DNA from: Pseudomonadota bacterium
Lineage (GTDB): Bacteria > Pseudomonadota > Alphaproteobacteria > Acetobacterales > Acetobacteraceae
DNA: 40,209 bases
Direction of reading: 5' to 3'
NCBI GenBank assembly: GCA_021847995.1
Contig: JAJZNE010000054.1
Location: forward strand, 1-40,209
The position numbers and the translations under genes were made by a program. Within the stretch, counting starts at the first letter, position 1; each line of letters begins with the position of its first letter. This document shows positions 25,214 through 34,559 of this stretch, one piece after another. The notes under the pieces are model-generated. The model did not search any database, was not told the DNA's origin, and saw nothing but the letters and a program-made list of their open reading frames with translations.

Positions 25214-26128
25214 ATGGCGGACCAGGTGATCGGATTCGTGGGCCTCGGCCGCATGGGCGGCCCGATGAGCGGTCGTCTCGTGGCCGCGGGCCATCAGGTT
25301 CACGCCTTCGACACCGATGCCGCCGCGCTGGCCGCCGCCGCAGCGTCAGGATGCCGGCCATGTGCCTCGGCCCGCGAGGTTGCGGCACGCACCGACATCG
25401 TCTTCATCAGCCTGCCCACCCCCGATATCGTCAACCTCGTCGTGCTCGGCGAGCAGGGGCTTGCCCGGGGCGGCCGGGCCCGCATCGTCGTCGATCTCTC
25501 CACCACCGGTCCCGGCATGGCCGGGCTGGTGGCGGGCGGCCTTGCTTCGCATGACATGGCGTGGGTGGATGCGCCGGTCTCGGGTGGTGTCGCCGGCGCC
25601 AGGGGCGGGACGCTTGCCGTCATGGTGTCCGGTCCGCCGGCGGCCTGCGCGGTGGCGGAGCCGCTGCTCCGGCATTTCGGCAAGCTCTTTTTTGTCGGCG
25701 AAAAGGCCGGTCTGGCGCAGGTCGCCAAGCTCGCCAACAATCTGCTCGCCGCCTCCGCCCTGGTGGTCACCTCGGAAGCCGTGGTGATGGCCGTCAAGGC
25801 CGGCCTCGATCCGCGGATACTGCTTGACATCATCAATGTCAGCAGCGGCCGCAACAGCGCCACGCAGGACAAGTTTCCCCGCGCGGTGCTGCCCCGGACC
25901 TTCGATTTCGGCTTCGCGACCGGCCTCTCCTACAAGGATGTGCGGCTGTGCATCGACGAAGCCGAGGCGCTCGGCGTTCCCATGGTGGCCGGGGCCGCGG
26001 TCAGGCAGATGCTCGCCGTCACCCAGGCCCGTTTCGGCGCCAGTTCCGACTTCACATCGGTGGCCCGTGTGGTCGAGGAATGGGCCGGCGTCGAGATCAG
26101 ACAGGCATCGCCGACCCCATCCCGCTGA
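25214..26128 (+). CDS. NAD(P)-dependent beta-hydroxyacid dehydrogenase (3-hydroxyisobutyrate dehydrogenase family)
   Basis: The 304-residue protein has a Rossmann N-terminal domain (GFVGLGRMGGPMS, 7-19) and the all-helical C-terminal domain of the beta-HAD family. The substrate-binding DAPVSGG is at 119-125 and the catalytic Lys is Lys172 in VAKLANN. Relatives oxidise 3-hydroxyisobutyrate, tartronate semialdehyde, glycerate or similar acids. The ATG has AGGGAGAG upstream. It follows the lactonase by 218 bases in the same direction, so it may have its own promoter while working in the same pathway, for instance on an aldonate-derived acid. The exact substrate is not determinable. Confidence 0.9.
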   Translation: MADQVIGFVGLGRMGGPMSGRLVAAGHQVHAFDTDAAALAAAAASGCRPCASAREVAARTDIVFISLPTPDIVNLVVLGEQGLARGGRARIVVDLSTTGPGMAGLVAGGLASHDMAWVDAPVSGGVAGARGGTLAVMVSGPPAACAVAEPLLRHFGKLFFVGEKAGLAQVAKLANNLLAASALVVTSEAVVMAVKAGLDPRILLDIINVSSGRNSATQDKFPRAVLPRTFDFGFATGLSYKDVRLCIDEAEALGVPMVAGAAVRQMLAVTQARFGASSDFTSVARVVEEWAGVEIRQASPTPSR

Positions 26129-26144
26129 CCGAAGCAGGATCTTG

Positions 26145-26159
26145 GTGCGACGATCGCAC
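26145..26159 (+). terminator. Weak candidate hairpin after the beta-HAD gene
   Basis: GTGCGA-CGA-TCGCAC forms a 6-bp stem 16 bases after the stop at 26128. There is no T-tract. It would mark the end of the carbohydrate region if functional. Confidence 0.3.
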
Positions 26160-26308
26160 GGCCCCCCGGCGACATTGTGCCGCACCGGATCACCGCCTCC
26201 GGCCGCGCAGGAACCGGCGCGGCGGGGACCGGATTGCGCCACTGCGTGGGGCATGGCAAAGCGGCAAGACGGTCATGCCAGCATGCCGCGCACCGCAAGG
26301 GGCCGCCG

Positions 26309-26593
26309 ATGACGTGGGAAACGCGGACGATCGTGATCCAGCACCGCGGCAGCCCCGGCATGCTGGCCGGCGTCTTCGGATGTGTCTTCGGGCTGCTCGG
26401 CATCTTCTCGGTCGGCCTGCTGTTCGTGCCGCTCGCCGCCGTGTGCAGCCTGCTCGGGCTGCTGCGAGGGGTGGCGGGCGGCAGCGGCCCGGGCATCGGC
26501 GTTTCGCTGCTCGGGCTGGTGCTGACGGCGGCCGGGTTCATGGTCTCGCCGAGTCTGTGGTTCCTGCTGGCGATCGGGGCCCTGGCCCACTGA
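26309..26593 (+). CDS. Small multi-pass membrane protein, hypothetical
   Basis: The 94-residue protein starts MTWETRTIVIQHRGSP and then has about three hydrophobic, glycine-rich segments: one around MLAGVFGCVFGLLGIF, one around LAAVCSLLGLL and one around VSLLGLVLTAAGFMV followed by LWFLLAIGAL. I do not recognise a named family. ATG 26309 is preceded by AAGGGG at a good distance; a longer frame from 26177 has no coding character. It stands alone between the beta-HAD gene and the Hint protein gene, converging on the latter. Confidence 0.65.
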   Translation: MTWETRTIVIQHRGSPGMLAGVFGCVFGLLGIFSVGLLFVPLAAVCSLLGLLRGVAGGSGPGIGVSLLGLVLTAAGFMVSPSLWFLLAIGALAH

Positions 26594-26624
26594 CGGGGGC
26601 GGCATGTCGCCGCCGGCGTCGGGG

Positions 26625-28136
26625 TCAGCCGGCGTGGCGCCACCCGGTGCCGCCCCGTTCCCGCCCGGCCGCCGCAGGCCGCGCCGCCCAGTAGCGGGCG
26701 CCGCGCCCAGTCAGGCGGATCGTCAGCAGCGTCGGGCGATCCGTCAGTGGCAGATGCAGGGTGGCCGCCCCGTCGGTCCAGCGCCAGCCGCCTTCGCGCC
26801 AGCCGCCTTCGCGTGCATGCCAGCCGGCAGCGAAGCTCGTCATCGGCAGTCTGCGGCCGGCCAGCCGCACCTCGGCGACGGCAACACCCAGGGTGCGGCG
26901 GTCCGGCTCGGCGAACCATGCCGGCACGAAGGACCGGCTGACCAGCCGCACCGTCCGGGTCCCGGCCGCCATCCGTGCCCGCCAGGTCTCGCCCTCCTGC
27001 CAGCTCAGCACCTCCCGCCCATCGGCCAGCACGCGCAGGGCCGGCGCGTCGGTCAGCCGGTGGCCGCAGGCGATCGCGCGCCGCACCAGACCCGCGTGCG
27101 CCGCCGCGACCGGCGGGCCGGAAAGATGCAGCGCCGCGCAGCGCCGCACGTCCCCACCCGCCGCCGCGAGGTCGGGATGCAGCGCCCGCGCCCCGGTTTC
27201 GCCGGCGAACAGCGCGCGATTGCCGGTGTCGAGGTAGCTTTCCGCCGCCAGTCCTTCGGCGCACAGCAGGGCGTGGCGATCGAGTTCGACATGATAATAG
27301 ACGATGCGGGCCGGAAACTCCTGCAGGATGGTCGCGCCGTTGCACAGCGCCTGCGCCTGGAACAGGGCGCCGTCGAGCCACAGCGCATGGTCGGGCGAAA
27401 CCAGCAGATCGCGCGCCGGAACCCGATCGGCGAACGCGTGCGCGCGGATGCGCACGGGCGCCGCCTGGCCGGGCTGCGGATGCCGCGCGAGATCGACCGC
27501 GAGCCGCCCCACCCAGCGCACGCGGGCAGCTCGCCAGGCGCCATCCTGCCAGGCCAGCACGGCATCGCCCGCGCCGAGCCCGGCCACGTCCCGCTCGCCC
27601 TCCGGCGTCGCAAGCCGCGTTCCCGCCGCGTAACAGGCGACCTGATCGACCGTCACCAGCGTGCCGCCGACCACCTGATCGTAGGCGAGCGTGAGCACCG
27701 CATTCGGGTAGCTGCCGGCAAGCTGCTGTGTGTAGCTGCTGCCCCCGATGGCAACGCTCAGCACATCGGTGGTCGGATTGATCGTCGCCGTGCCGCCGTT
27801 GGTCGAATAGGAGAGATCCTGAAGGTCGAGTTCCGCACCGGTCTGCAATACCGTCCCAGTGGCGATGCCGCCGCCGGACAGGATCAGGTCGCCGCCGCCG
27901 GTCACGATGCTGCCGAGCGCGCTCCCGCCGCCCTGCACGCTCTGCTCGCCGCCGCTGCTGACGACATCGCCCACCGCCGAGCCGCCGCCGTTGACGACCT
28001 GCTGGCCGCCGCCCGCGATCGTGGTGTGCAGCGCGATACCGCCGGCCGAGACGAATTCGAAATTGCCGTTGCCGATCACGCCGCCGCTGGCGACCACGCC
28101 GGAGACGACGGTGATGCCCGAAAGGGTTGTCCCCAT
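26625..28136 (-). CDS. Hint domain-containing protein with passenger strand-loop-strand repeats
   Basis: The 503-residue protein has three parts. Residues 1-105 are Gly/Val/Ser-rich strand-loop-strand repeats with a GGG-A-G-VV-SGG pattern, like autotransporter passengers. A linker follows. A Hint_2 (Hedgehog/intein-type) domain runs from about 165 to 310, opening with Cys168 (VACYAAGTRLATPEG) and including the block VSPDHALW with His250 and YLDTGNRALF. The tail (310-503) carries an SRSFVPAW block and the repeat REGGWREGGW. Hint domains can cleave the peptide bond at their first Cys. There is no C-terminal Asn-Cys extein junction and no beta-barrel. No classical signal peptide is visible, so export, if any, would be by an unconventional route. 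Confidence 0.88.
   Translation of the reverse strand: MGTTLSGITVVSGVVASGGVIGNGNFEFVSAGGIALHTTIAGGGQQVVNGGGSAVGDVVSSGGEQSVQGGGSALGSIVTGGGDLILSGGGIATGTVLQTGAELDLQDLSYSTNGGTATINPTTDVLSVAIGGSSYTQQLAGSYPNAVLTLAYDQVVGGTLVTVDQVACYAAGTRLATPEGERDVAGLGAGDAVLAWQDGAWRAARVRWVGRLAVDLARHPQPGQAAPVRIRAHAFADRVPARDLLVSPDHALWLDGALFQAQALCNGATILQEFPARIVYYHVELDRHALLCAEGLAAESYLDTGNRALFAGETGARALHPDLAAAGGDVRRCAALHLSGPPVAAAHAGLVRRAIACGHRLTDAPALRVLADGREVLSWQEGETWRARMAAGTRTVRLVSRSFVPAWFAEPDRRTLGVAVAEVRLAGRRLPMTSFAAGWHAREGGWREGGWRWTDGAATLHLPLTDRPTLLTIRLTGRGARYWAARPAAAGRERGGTGWRHAG
26782..26811 (-). repeat. Perfect 15-bp tandem duplication inside the Hint protein gene
   Basis: The unit CGCCAGCCGCCTTCG occurs twice in direct succession. 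It is in frame and encodes the repeated five residues seen in REGGWREGGW. It suggests recent slippage in the C-terminal part. Confidence 0.9.
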
Positions 28137-28150
28137 GCCGCGCTGCTCCT

Positions 28151-28181
28151 ATCCGTTCTGCCGGCACAGAGCAGAACGGAT
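28151..28181. promoter_or_regulatory. 11-bp perfect inverted repeat between aspS and the Hint protein gene
   Basis: ATCCGTTCTGC and GCAGAACGGAT flank a 9-base loop. On the minus strand the right arm ends directly before the AGGAG ribosome site of the Hint gene (ATG at 28136) and lies 62 bases after the aspS stop. It could be an operator, an aspS terminator without T-tract, or an RNA stem gating translation. Confidence 0.6.
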
Positions 28182-28243
28182 CGGCAGGCAATTGACAAGT
28201 GGAACGAACCGGGGCCTTGCGCGGTACCGGGCCGGCGGCGCCG

Positions 28244-30034
28244 CTATCCCGCGCCGCCCCGCCGCGGCGGCAGGTCGGGCTTCAGATGCAGTTCCTTCCA
28301 GCGCGCCGGCGGAATCTCGGCCGGTGCCCCCATCATCAGATCCTCGCCCTGCTGGTTGAGCGGGAACAGGATCACCTCGCGGATGTTCGGCTCGTCGGCC
28401 AGCAGCATGACGATCCTGTCGATCCCGGGGGCAGAGCCGCCATGCGGCGGTGCGCCGTAGCGGAACGCGCTCAGCATGCCGCCGAACCGCGATTCCACCT
28501 CGGCGGCACTGTAGCCGGCGATCTCGAAGGCGCGGATCATGATGTCGGGCCGGTGGTTGCGGATCGCGCCCGACGACAGCTCGATGCCGTTGCACACGAT
28601 GTCGTACTGGAATGCCTTGATGGTCAGCGGATCCTGCGTCTCCAGCGCCGCCATCCCGCCCTGCGGCATGCTGAACGGGTTGTGGCTGAAATCGATCTTC
28701 CCGGTCTCCTCGTTCAATTCGTACATCGGGAAATCGGTGATCCAGCAGAAGCGGAATTCGCCGCTGCGGATCAGGCCGAGATCGGTGCCGAGCCGCGTGC
28801 GCACCACGCCGGCGAATTTCTCCGCCGTCTCGCGCGCGCCGGCGACGAAGAACACGGCATCGCCGGCGGCGGCCCCGCTGCGGTCGCGGATCACCTCCGC
28901 CCGCGCCGCTTCCAGGTTGCGCGCGATCGGCCCCTTCGCGCCGTCTGCCTCGAAGATCATGTAGCCGAGGCCGCCGCCGCCCTGTTCGCGCGCCCATTCG
29001 TTGAGCTTGTCGAAGAAGCTGCGCGGCTGGCTGCCGGCGCCGGGGACGGCGATCGCGCGCACCACGCCGCCCGATGCGGCGATACGCGCGAACAGCGCGA
29101 AGCCCGAGCCTGCGAACTCTGCCGTCACGTCAATGATGCCGAGCGGGTTGCGCAAATCCGGCTTGTCGGTGCCGTAGCGCAGCAGCGCCTCCTCGTACGG
29201 GATGCGCGGGAAGGGCGGGGCGGTGACGGCGCGGCCGGCGGCGAATTCCTCGAACACGCCGGCGAGCACGGGTTCGAGGGTCGCGAACACGTCCTCCTGC
29301 GTGACGAAGCTCATCTCGAAGTCAAGCTGGTAGAACTCGCCGGGCGAACGGTCGGCGCGGCTCGCTTCGTCGCGGAAACAGGGAGCGATCTGGAAATACC
29401 GGTCGAAGCCCGCGACCATCAGCAATTGCTTGAACTGCTGCGGGGCCTGCGGCAGCGCGTAGAACTTCCCCGGATGCAGCCGCGCCGGCACCAGGAAATC
29501 CCGCGCCCCTTCGGGGGAGGAGGCGGTCAGGATGGGTGTCGTGAATTCAGTGAATCCGGCATCGATCATGCGCCGGCGGATCGCGGCGATGACGCCCGCG
29601 CGCAGCCGCATGTTGCGCTGCATCTTCTCGCGCCGCAGATCGAGGTAGCGGTATTTCAGCCGCAGCTCGTCGGGAAACCGCTCGTCGCCGGCGACCTGCA
29701 TCGGCAGCACCTCGGCCGCCGACTGCACGGCAAGGTCGGTGGCGCTGAGCTCGATCTCGCCGGTCGGCAGTTTCGGGTTGACCGTTCCCGGTGCCCGCCG
29801 CACCACTTCGCCGGTGACGGTGACGACACTTTCCGGCCGCAGCGCATCGGCGGCGGCGAAGGCCGGGGAGCCGGCGGGAAAGACGATCTGCGTCAGCCCG
29901 GCATGATCGCGCAGGTCGATGAACAGCAGGCCACCATGATCGCGCTTGCTGTGGACCCAGCCCGACAGCCGGGCGGGACGTCCGGCATCGGCGGCGCGCA
30001 ACTCGCCGCAGCTGTGGGTGCGATAGGCATGCAT
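28244..30034 (-). CDS. aspS: Aspartate--tRNA ligase
   Basis: The 596-residue protein is a full bacterial-type class II AspRS that charges tRNA with aspartate in the cytoplasm. The N-terminal OB-fold anticodon domain includes [19 protein letters not shown]. Motif 2 is seen in [16 protein letters not shown] and motif 3 in [13 protein letters not shown]; the bacterial GAD insertion lies between (about 290-420). The C-terminal [15 protein letters not shown] is characteristic. In the anticodon loop the His of RDHGG, rather than Leu, is the state linked to non-discriminating AspRS enzymes, which also charge tRNA-Asn when a GatCAB amidotransferase is present. It is divergent from rnd with 102 bases between. 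Confidence 0.98.
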   Translation of the reverse strand: MHAYRTHSCGELRAADAGRPARLSGWVHSKRDHGGLLFIDLRDHAGLTQIVFPAGSPAFAAADALRPESVVTVTGEVVRRAPGTVNPKLPTGEIELSATDLAVQSAAEVLPMQVAGDERFPDELRLKYRYLDLRREKMQRNMRLRAGVIAAIRRRMIDAGFTEFTTPILTASSPEGARDFLVPARLHPGKFYALPQAPQQFKQLLMVAGFDRYFQIAPCFRDEASRADRSPGEFYQLDFEMSFVTQEDVFATLEPVLAGVFEEFAAGRAVTAPPFPRIPYEEALLRYGTDKPDLRNPLGIIDVTAEFAGSGFALFARIAASGGVVRAIAVPGAGSQPRSFFDKLNEWAREQGGGGLGYMIFEADGAKGPIARNLEAARAEVIRDRSGAAAGDAVFFVAGARETAEKFAGVVRTRLGTDLGLIRSGEFRFCWITDFPMYELNEETGKIDFSHNPFSMPQGGMAALETQDPLTIKAFQYDIVCNGIELSSGAIRNHRPDIMIRAFEIAGYSAAEVESRFGGMLSAFRYGAPPHGGSAPGIDRIVMLLADEPNIREVILFPLNQQGEDLMMGAPAEIPPARWKELHLKPDLPPRRGGAG

Positions 30035-30136
30035 CGGCAGGCTGGTCCTCGTCCGGCGTGGTGGGGCGGCAGACAAGCCAGGGCACACTGCTATGTCAAG
30101 TTGCGGCGCGGCACGACCGGCGTGTAAAAGCGGCCG

Positions 30137-31336
30137 ATGTCGCGCATTCCGCGGGCGGAATTCCCGCCCCCCGTCCTGATCACCGAGACCGCAGCCCTCG
30201 CCGCCCTCTGCGACCGCCTGCGCGGCGAAGACTTCGTGACCGTCGATACCGAATTCATGCGCGAACGGACCTACTGGCCCGAACTCTGCGTCGTGCAGCT
30301 TGGCGGCGCGGCGGAGGTTGCCGTGGTCGATGCGCTGGCCGCGGGGGGGATCGATCTCGCCCCGCTCGGTGCGCTGCTGGCCGATCCCGCGGTGACCAAG
30401 GTGTTCCATGCGGCGCGGCAGGATATCGAGACCTTCCTGCTGCGCTTCGGCGACGTGCCGCGGCCGGTGTTCGATACCCAGGTGGCGGCGATGGTGGCGG
30501 GCTTCGGCGATCAGGTCGGCTATGACGCGCTGGTCGCGGGGCTGACCGGCGGAATGATCGACAAGGCGCACCGCTTCAGCGACTGGGCGGCGCGCCCGCT
30601 GTCGCCGGCGCAGATCGCCTATGCCGCCGCCGATGTCACGCATCTGCGCGGCGTTTACGGCCGGCTGCGCGAGCGGCTGGCGCGCGATGGCCGGCTCGAC
30701 TGGGTGGCGGAGGAGATGGCGGAACTGTCCGACCCGGCGACCTACCGCGCCGACCCCGCGACGATGTGGGAGCGGCTGCGGCCACGCACCGCCAACCGGC
30801 GCCAGCTCGGCCTGCTGCGCGCCGTCGCCGCGTGGCGGGAGCGGGAGGCGCAGCGGGCCAACATTCCCCGCCAGCGCATTCTGAAGGACGAGACGCTGCT
30901 GGAAATCGCGGCGACCGCCCCCGAGACGCCGGAGGCGCTGGCCCGTGCCCGCGGCGTGAGCGAGGGATTCGCCCGCGGCCGCATGGGTGCGGCCCTGCTG
31001 GCCGCGATCGCGGAGGCGCGGGCATTGCCCGAGGCGGCACTGCCGCTGGCGCAGGTGGGACGCGACGGGCCGCGGCCGTCGCCGGCGCTGGTGGCGCTGC
31101 TCAAAGTGCTGCTGGCGGCGAAATGCGAGGCGCATCATGTGGCGCCCAAGCTGGTCGCCAGCAGCGAGGACATCGACCGCCTCGCGACCGAGGACACGCC
31201 GGCGGTGCGCGCCCTGCATGGCTGGCGGCGGGAGGTGTTCGGGGCGGACGCGCTGGCGTTGAAGGACGGGATGATCGCGCTCGGCGTCGAGGGGCGGCGG
31301 GTCAGGCTGATCCGGACGCCGCCGGACGGCGGCTAG
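30137..31336 (+). CDS. rnd: Ribonuclease D
   Basis: The 399-residue protein is a DEDDy 3'-5' exoribonuclease that trims tRNA and other small RNA precursors. Exo I is VDTEFMRE with Asp37 and Glu39, Exo II is HAARQDIE with Asp96, and Exo III is YAAADVTHL with Tyr162 and Asp166. An HRDC domain follows (about 215-290, [17 protein letters not shown]) and then the usual C-terminal helical region. The ATG at 30137 is the first start in frame. Its TAG overlaps the stop of the converging membrane-protein gene in the shared palindrome CTAG at 31333-31336. Confidence 0.96.
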   Translation: MSRIPRAEFPPPVLITETAALAALCDRLRGEDFVTVDTEFMRERTYWPELCVVQLGGAAEVAVVDALAAGGIDLAPLGALLADPAVTKVFHAARQDIETFLLRFGDVPRPVFDTQVAAMVAGFGDQVGYDALVAGLTGGMIDKAHRFSDWAARPLSPAQIAYAAADVTHLRGVYGRLRERLARDGRLDWVAEEMAELSDPATYRADPATMWERLRPRTANRRQLGLLRAVAAWREREAQRANIPRQRILKDETLLEIAATAPETPEALARARGVSEGFARGRMGAALLAAIAEARALPEAALPLAQVGRDGPRPSPALVALLKVLLAAKCEAHHVAPKLVASSEDIDRLATEDTPAVRALHGWRREVFGADALALKDGMIALGVEGRRVRLIRTPPDGG

Positions 31337-31932
31337 ACCGTTCCGCCCGGCAGCGTCTGGATCACGGCCAGCAGCACGAACCCCATCGCCTCATCGAGTA
31401 GCACGAGGCCCGCGGCCTGCATCCCGGTGATGCCGAGGGCAAGCCGCGTCGCATACCACTCGATCCAGAGCGCCCAGCCGGTCGCGACCAGCCACGCCGT
31501 TTCTCCCAGGACCGCCGGCGCGCCCAGCAGCGGCGGCAGGCTGGCGGCGACCAGGAGGAGGTACTGAACTACGTTGCACCAGTTCCACGCCGCGATGAAG
31601 CGCGGCCATGCCGCAAGCCGCCCCATCGCCCGTGCCACCACCCGTGAGAGCAGCGCGAAGCCCGCCCAGTCGATCGCATAGCCGAGCAGTTGTAGCGTGA
31701 GGCCATGCGCGAAATCGGCCGGCAGCCGCGGCCCTTGCGCTATGTCCAGCAATTGCAGGCAGACGAATGCCGGCAGGCACAGTGCCGCGGCCCAGAAGCT
31801 GCGCGTGGCGGCCTGCATCGCCGGCGCCTCCTGCGCCGCCACCAGCAGCATCCCCTCGGCCCGCCCCCGCGCCAGCAGCAGCGCACCCTGCAGCCCATTG
31901 CCCAGTTGCGCGCGCAGGCCGCCGGCGCTCAT
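31333..31932 (-). CDS. Integral membrane protein, hypothetical (dap-linked, second)
   Basis: The 199-residue protein has about five hydrophobic segments, including [55 protein letters not shown] and [20 protein letters not shown]. The WNWCNVVQ motif and acidic membrane residues are notable. I cannot assign a function; the general look is YIP1-like. Its ATG overlaps the stop of the preceding membrane protein gene (ATGA), continuing a chain that starts at dapD. Confidence 0.75.
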   Translation of the reverse strand: MSAGGLRAQLGNGLQGALLLARGRAEGMLLVAAQEAPAMQAATRSFWAAALCLPAFVCLQLLDIAQGPRLPADFAHGLTLQLLGYAIDWAGFALLSRVVARAMGRLAAWPRFIAAWNWCNVVQYLLLVAASLPPLLGAPAVLGETAWLVATGWALWIEWYATRLALGITGMQAAGLVLLDEAMGFVLLAVIQTLPGGTV

Positions 31933-32489
31933 CGACCCCTCTCCCATCCCGCTGCCAGCAGCAGCGGCCCCCAGGCCAGCGCCGCGGTTCCGAGATCGAC
32001 CGCCACCACCACCACCCCCGCCCGCCACAGCGACAGCGCGAGGCCGCGGCGGGCCAGGAACAGATGCAACGCGAGCGCATAGACGAGTGCCGTCAGCCCG
32101 GCCAGCGCCTCCGCAACACGCTGCGACACGCCGAGCGCGATCAGCCCGCCGCTCGCCAGGACAGCAGCCAGCAGCGCCGGCGGCATCACCCACTGGCACC
32201 AGGTGACCGCCACCGCATAGCGCAGCCAGGCGGTGGCACGGCCCCACAGCTGCGCGAGGCCCTGCGACAGAACCGGCGGTGCGAGCAGCGTCACCAGCGA
32301 TCCCAGGAGGTCCACCGCCGCACTGCGCGGTGTCCCGCCGGCCAGCGCCAGGCCGCCGCCGACCAGTGCGAAGGCAAACCATGGCGCCAGGGCATTCAGC
32401 AGCCCGGCCGGCGAGGCATCGAACGCCGCCAGCCCGTCTGCCCGGAACCGCGCCAGCCGTGCCACGCCGGAAGCGGCGGCGAGGCTCAT
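31929..32489 (-). CDS. Integral membrane protein, hypothetical (dap-linked, first)
   Basis: The 186-residue protein has about five hydrophobic segments: [69 protein letters not shown] and [18 protein letters not shown]. The TWCQWV piece resembles the NWCNVV piece of the next gene, so the two may be distant paralogues. ATG 32489 overlaps the dapE stop (ATGA) and its own stop overlaps the next start. No family name is offered. Confidence 0.75.
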   Translation of the reverse strand: MSLAAASGVARLARFRADGLAAFDASPAGLLNALAPWFAFALVGGGLALAGGTPRSAAVDLLGSLVTLLAPPVLSQGLAQLWGRATAWLRYAVAVTWCQWVMPPALLAAVLASGGLIALGVSQRVAEALAGLTALVYALALHLFLARRGLALSLWRAGVVVVAVDLGTAALAWGPLLLAAGWERGR

Positions 32490-33607
32490 GGCAGGAACGC
32501 CGCCAGCACCGCGCGATAGGCCGCCGCCAGGGCGCGCAGTTCGGCGACCGGCACGGCCTCATCCGCCTGGTGCATGGTCGTGCCCACCAGGCCGAACTCG
32601 GCCACCGGACAATGGCGGGCGATGAAACGCGCATCCGACGTGCCGCCGCCGGTGTCGAGCCGGGGCATGACCCCGGTTGCCCCGGCGACCGCCTGCCGCA
32701 GCCGCTCCACCGCCGCGCCGGGGGGGGTGAGGAAGCTTTCGCCGCTGATGCTCACCGCGACCTCCGCCCGCTCGGCATGGCGCGCCACCGTCTCGCGCAG
32801 CCAGGCCGCAAGGCTTGTGCCGCTGTGCCGGTCATTGAAGCGGATGTTGAGCGTCGCCGTCGCCCGTGCCGGCACCAGGTTGGTGGTCGGGTTGCCCACG
32901 TCAATAGTGGTGATCTGCAGGCTCGACGGCTCGAACCATTCGCTGCCGGCATCGAGCGGCGCTTCGGTCAGCGCCGCCAGCGCCCGCACCAGCCGGTGCA
33001 CCGGGTTGTCGGTGCGGTGCGGATAGGCGACATGGCCCTGCGTGCCGTGGATGGTGAGATGCGCGGTCAGGCTGCCGCGCCGGCCGATCTTGACCACCTC
33101 GCCCAGCCGCGCGGGATTGGTCGGCTCGCCGACCAGGCAGAAATCCGGGATCTGGCCGCACGCCGCCATCCATTCCAGCACCCGCACGGTGCCGTCGGTC
33201 GCCGCCCCTTCCTCATCGCCGGTGATCAGCAGGCTGATGCTGCCGGCAGGCGGGCCGGCGGCCAGGTGCTGCGCGCAGGCAGCGACAAAGGCGGCGATCG
33301 CGCCCTTCATGTCGCAGGCGCCGCGGCCGTAGAGGACGCCGTCGTCAACGATGCCGCCAAACGGATCGAACCGCCACGCCGCCTTGCCGGGCGGCACCAC
33401 ATCGGTATGGCCGGCAAAACAGAAATGCGGGCCGCGGTCGCCCAGGCGTGCGAACAGGTTCTCCACTCCCGCGAAGCGCAGACGGTGGACGGTGAAGCCG
33501 AGCGGGCGGAGTGCCGCGGCCAGCACGTCCTGCGCGCCGGCATCCTCAGGGGTGACGCTGGGGCAGCGCAGGAGAGCCTGCGCGAGCGGGAGCGGGTCGG
33601 GGTTCAA
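32486..33607 (-). CDS. dapE: Succinyl-diaminopimelate desuccinylase
   Basis: The 373-residue protein is an M20 dizinc hydrolase that removes succinate from N-succinyl-LL-diaminopimelate in lysine and peptidoglycan precursor synthesis. Zinc-binding motifs are [10 protein letters not shown] (His67, Asp69), GRGACDMKG (bridging Asp99), GDEEG (catalytic Glu132, Glu133) and the late MHQADE. The dimerisation domain contains [20 protein letters not shown]. The start is judged to be TTG at 33607, which overlaps the dapD stop as TTGA; no closer ATG gives a full N-terminus. The order dapD-dapE fits the succinylase branch of the pathway. Confidence 0.96.
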   Translation of the reverse strand: MNPDPLPLAQALLRCPSVTPEDAGAQDVLAAALRPLGFTVHRLRFAGVENLFARLGDRGPHFCFAGHTDVVPPGKAAWRFDPFGGIVDDGVLYGRGACDMKGAIAAFVAACAQHLAAGPPAGSISLLITGDEEGAATDGTVRVLEWMAACGQIPDFCLVGEPTNPARLGEVVKIGRRGSLTAHLTIHGTQGHVAYPHRTDNPVHRLVRALAALTEAPLDAGSEWFEPSSLQITTIDVGNPTTNLVPARATATLNIRFNDRHSGTSLAAWLRETVARHAERAEVAVSISGESFLTPPGAAVERLRQAVAGATGVMPRLDTGGGTSDARFIARHCPVAEFGLVGTTMHQADEAVPVAELRALAAAYRAVLAAFLP

Positions 33608-34443
33608 TCGCGCAGCAGGTCGTTGAGCGACGTTTTCGCACGGGTGCGCGCATCGACGCGCTTGATGATGACGGCGCAGGCGAGCGACGGCCCCGGCGAT
33701 CCGTCCGGCAGCTTCTTGCCGGGCAGGCTGCCCGGCACCACCACCGAATATGCGGGGACGCGCCCGGTGAACACCTCGCCGGTCGCCCGGTCGATGATCT
33801 TGGTGGTGGCGGAGAGAAAGACGCCCATCGCCAGCACGCAGCCGCGTTCGACGATCACCCCCTCGACCACTTCCGAGCGGGCGCCGATGAAGCAGCCGTC
33901 CTCGACGATCACCGGGCTGGCCTGCAACGGCTCCAGCACCCCGCCGATGCCGGCGCCGCCGGAGATGTGGCAGTCGGCGCCGATCTGCGCACAACTGCCG
34001 ACCGTCGCCCAGGTATCGACCATGGTGCCCCGGCCGACATGGGCGCCGACATTGACGAAGCAGGGCATCAGCACCACCCCGGGCGCGATGTAGGCGCTGC
34101 GCCGCACCACGGCGCCGGGGACGGCGCGGAACCCGGCGGCGGCGAAGCGGGCCGCGTCCCAGCCGGCGAATTTCATCGCCACCTTGTCGAAAACCGGCGC
34201 GCCGCCGGCGCCCGGCATGGGCATGCTGTCATGCAGCCGGAACGACAGCAGCACGGCCTTCTTCAGCCATTCATGGACGACCCAGCGATCCGCGGCCGGG
34301 CTCGCCACCCGCGCCGCGCCGCTCTCCAGCCGGTCGAGCGCCTGTTCCACGGCCGTGCGGGCCGCTTCCGGCGCGGAGTCGGGACGCAGCGTCTCCCGCC
34401 GGTCCCACCATTCCTCGATCGCCTGCTGCAATCCGTCCTGCAT
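33604..34443 (-). CDS. dapD: 2,3,4,5-tetrahydropyridine-2,6-dicarboxylate N-succinyltransferase
   Basis: The 279-residue protein uses succinyl-CoA to acylate tetrahydrodipicolinate, the step before the aminotransferase and DapE. It has an N-terminal helical domain ([19 protein letters not shown]) and then the left-handed beta-helix of hexapeptide repeats (about 105-220: [39 protein letters not shown]). The C-terminal [11 protein letters not shown] segment follows. ATG 34443 gives the family-typical start; a start at 34536 adds residues without similarity. It heads the four-gene overlapping chain. Confidence 0.97.
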   Translation of the reverse strand: MQDGLQQAIEEWWDRRETLRPDSAPEAARTAVEQALDRLESGAARVASPAADRWVVHEWLKKAVLLSFRLHDSMPMPGAGGAPVFDKVAMKFAGWDAARFAAAGFRAVPGAVVRRSAYIAPGVVLMPCFVNVGAHVGRGTMVDTWATVGSCAQIGADCHISGGAGIGGVLEPLQASPVIVEDGCFIGARSEVVEGVIVERGCVLAMGVFLSATTKIIDRATGEVFTGRVPAYSVVVPGSLPGKKLPDGSPGPSLACAVIIKRVDARTRAKTSLNDLLRD

Positions 34444-34559
34444 CGCCGCCGCGCCCCTGTGCCGGCGGACCATGCGCAGCCGGTTCCGCAGTGTCAATCG
34501 CGCCGGCTGCGCCGCCGATAACCTAACCTTTACCAACTGCCAGCGAGATTGCCGGCGGC

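Noticed and set aside
27841..28130. Possible CRISPR-like spaced repeats
   Set aside because: The repeats are degenerate codons for Gly/Ser/Val strand-loop-strand units within a protein, with no constant repeat or unique spacers.
28244..31219. A 991-codon minus-strand frame extending AspRS upstream
   Set aside because: The N-terminal extension is antisense to rnd; AspRS starts normally at 30034.
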